Shown piece by piece: positions 6,321 through 6,473 of a stretch of DNA of 6,473 bases. The notes under the pieces were generated by a model. The model made no database searches. It saw nothing but the letters and a program-made list of their open reading frames with translations, and was not told where the DNA came from. The stretch is from Actinomycetota bacterium. Its GTDB lineage: Bacteria; Actinomycetota; Thermoleophilia; RBG-16-64-13. A program made the position numbers and the translations under genes. The stretch covers positions 1-6,473 of the forward strand of contig JAMDDA010000144.1 in NCBI GenBank assembly GCA_023488925.1, given 5' to 3'. Every line of letters begins with the position of its first letter. Positions within the stretch are counted from its first letter, which is position 1.

Positions 6321-6473
6321 CTACGAGCACTTCGAGTAGCCACAGGCCCGACACACCATGCACCCGCCTTCGTGCTCGATGGCGCTGCCGCAGTCCGGGC
6401 AAGCCCCCTGCGCATACGCGATGGGCATCTCCAGCTGGACGGCACCTGGGTGGTCGGCGGTCGCGGGGCCCTC
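6321..6473 (-). CDS. nrdJ: C-terminal tail of vitamin B12-dependent (class II) ribonucleotide reductase (partial)
   Basis: The last 50 codons of a gene that enters from the right edge, ending with TAG at 6323-6321. The tail reads CPDCGSAIEHEGGCMVCRACGYSKCS, here spanning partial-protein residues 25-50. Its cysteine pattern is C-x2-C-x9-C-x2-C-x2-C-x4-C. That matches the C-terminal zinc-ribbon/redox tail of adenosylcobalamin-dependent ribonucleotide reductases, whose terminal cysteines re-reduce the active site after each turnover. The enzyme makes deoxyribonucleotides without oxygen and needs coenzyme B12. The catalytic domain lies outside the window, so the call rests on this short but characteristic tail. 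Another zinc-ribbon protein is the main alternative. No clear intrinsic terminator follows; the tandem repeat lies 40 bases downstream. Confidence 0.8.
   Translation of the reverse strand, partial: EGPATADHPGAVQLEMPIAYAQGACPDCGSAIEHEGGCMVCRACGYSKCS

Noticed and set aside
5656..6339. Plus-strand frame covering the regulator's 5' end and the repeat array
   Set aside because: It is antisense to the PucR-type gene and then runs through a 14-bp repeat that rotates the reading frame; no domain is recognisable.

Overview
This is a GC-rich bacterial window with two plus-strand genes and five minus-strand genes, two of the latter cut by the window ends. The gene set (multiheme cytochrome c, clostridial-type NifS/NifU pair, AcsE-like pterin methyltransferase, PucR-type regulator, coenzyme-B12-dependent ribonucleotide reductase) suggests an anaerobic or facultatively anaerobic, B12-using organism. 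A deep-branching anaerobic actinomycete or a GC-rich member of the Bacillota would fit, but this is inference from gene content and not a taxonomic assignment.

Layout. (1) Positions 1-1296, minus strand: a seven-heme NapC/NirT-like membrane cytochrome c. Its stop overlaps the start of a second gene that runs off the left edge. That gene opens with a twin-arginine signal and could be a Rieske-type Fe-S protein. (2) Positions 1297-1527: divergent intergenic region with a candidate extended -10 promoter for nifS. (3) Positions 1528-3205, plus strand: nifS (cysteine desulfurase) and nifU (Fe-S scaffold), both with all key residues. They are separated by 136 bp that contain a perfect 22-bp tandem duplication spanning the nifS stop codon. 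A strong GC hairpin at 3236-3271 lies between nifU and the convergent gene to its right. (4) Positions 3329-4129, minus strand: a stand-alone DHPS-fold methyltransferase resembling the methyltetrahydrofolate:corrinoid methyltransferase AcsE but differing at a substrate-binding position. Its leader can fold into a bulged hairpin. (5) Positions 4333-5988, minus strand: a full-length PucR/CdaR-family regulator with a TATAAT -10 element and an adjacent dyad that is a plausible autoregulatory operator. (6) Positions 6169-6280: a degenerate 14-bp tandem repeat in the gap upstream of the regulator. (7) Positions 6321-6473, minus strand: the C-terminal zinc-ribbon tail of class II ribonucleotide reductase (nrdJ).

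How the parts may work together. The cytochrome and the Tat-signal protein look like the start of a respiratory complex operon. NifS and NifU would supply Fe-S clusters. The regulator and methyltransferase lie in tandem on one strand and may form a small C1/methyl-transfer module in which the regulator senses an unknown substrate. Nothing in the window proves that link. No CRISPR array, tRNA, rRNA, insertion sequence or prophage was seen.
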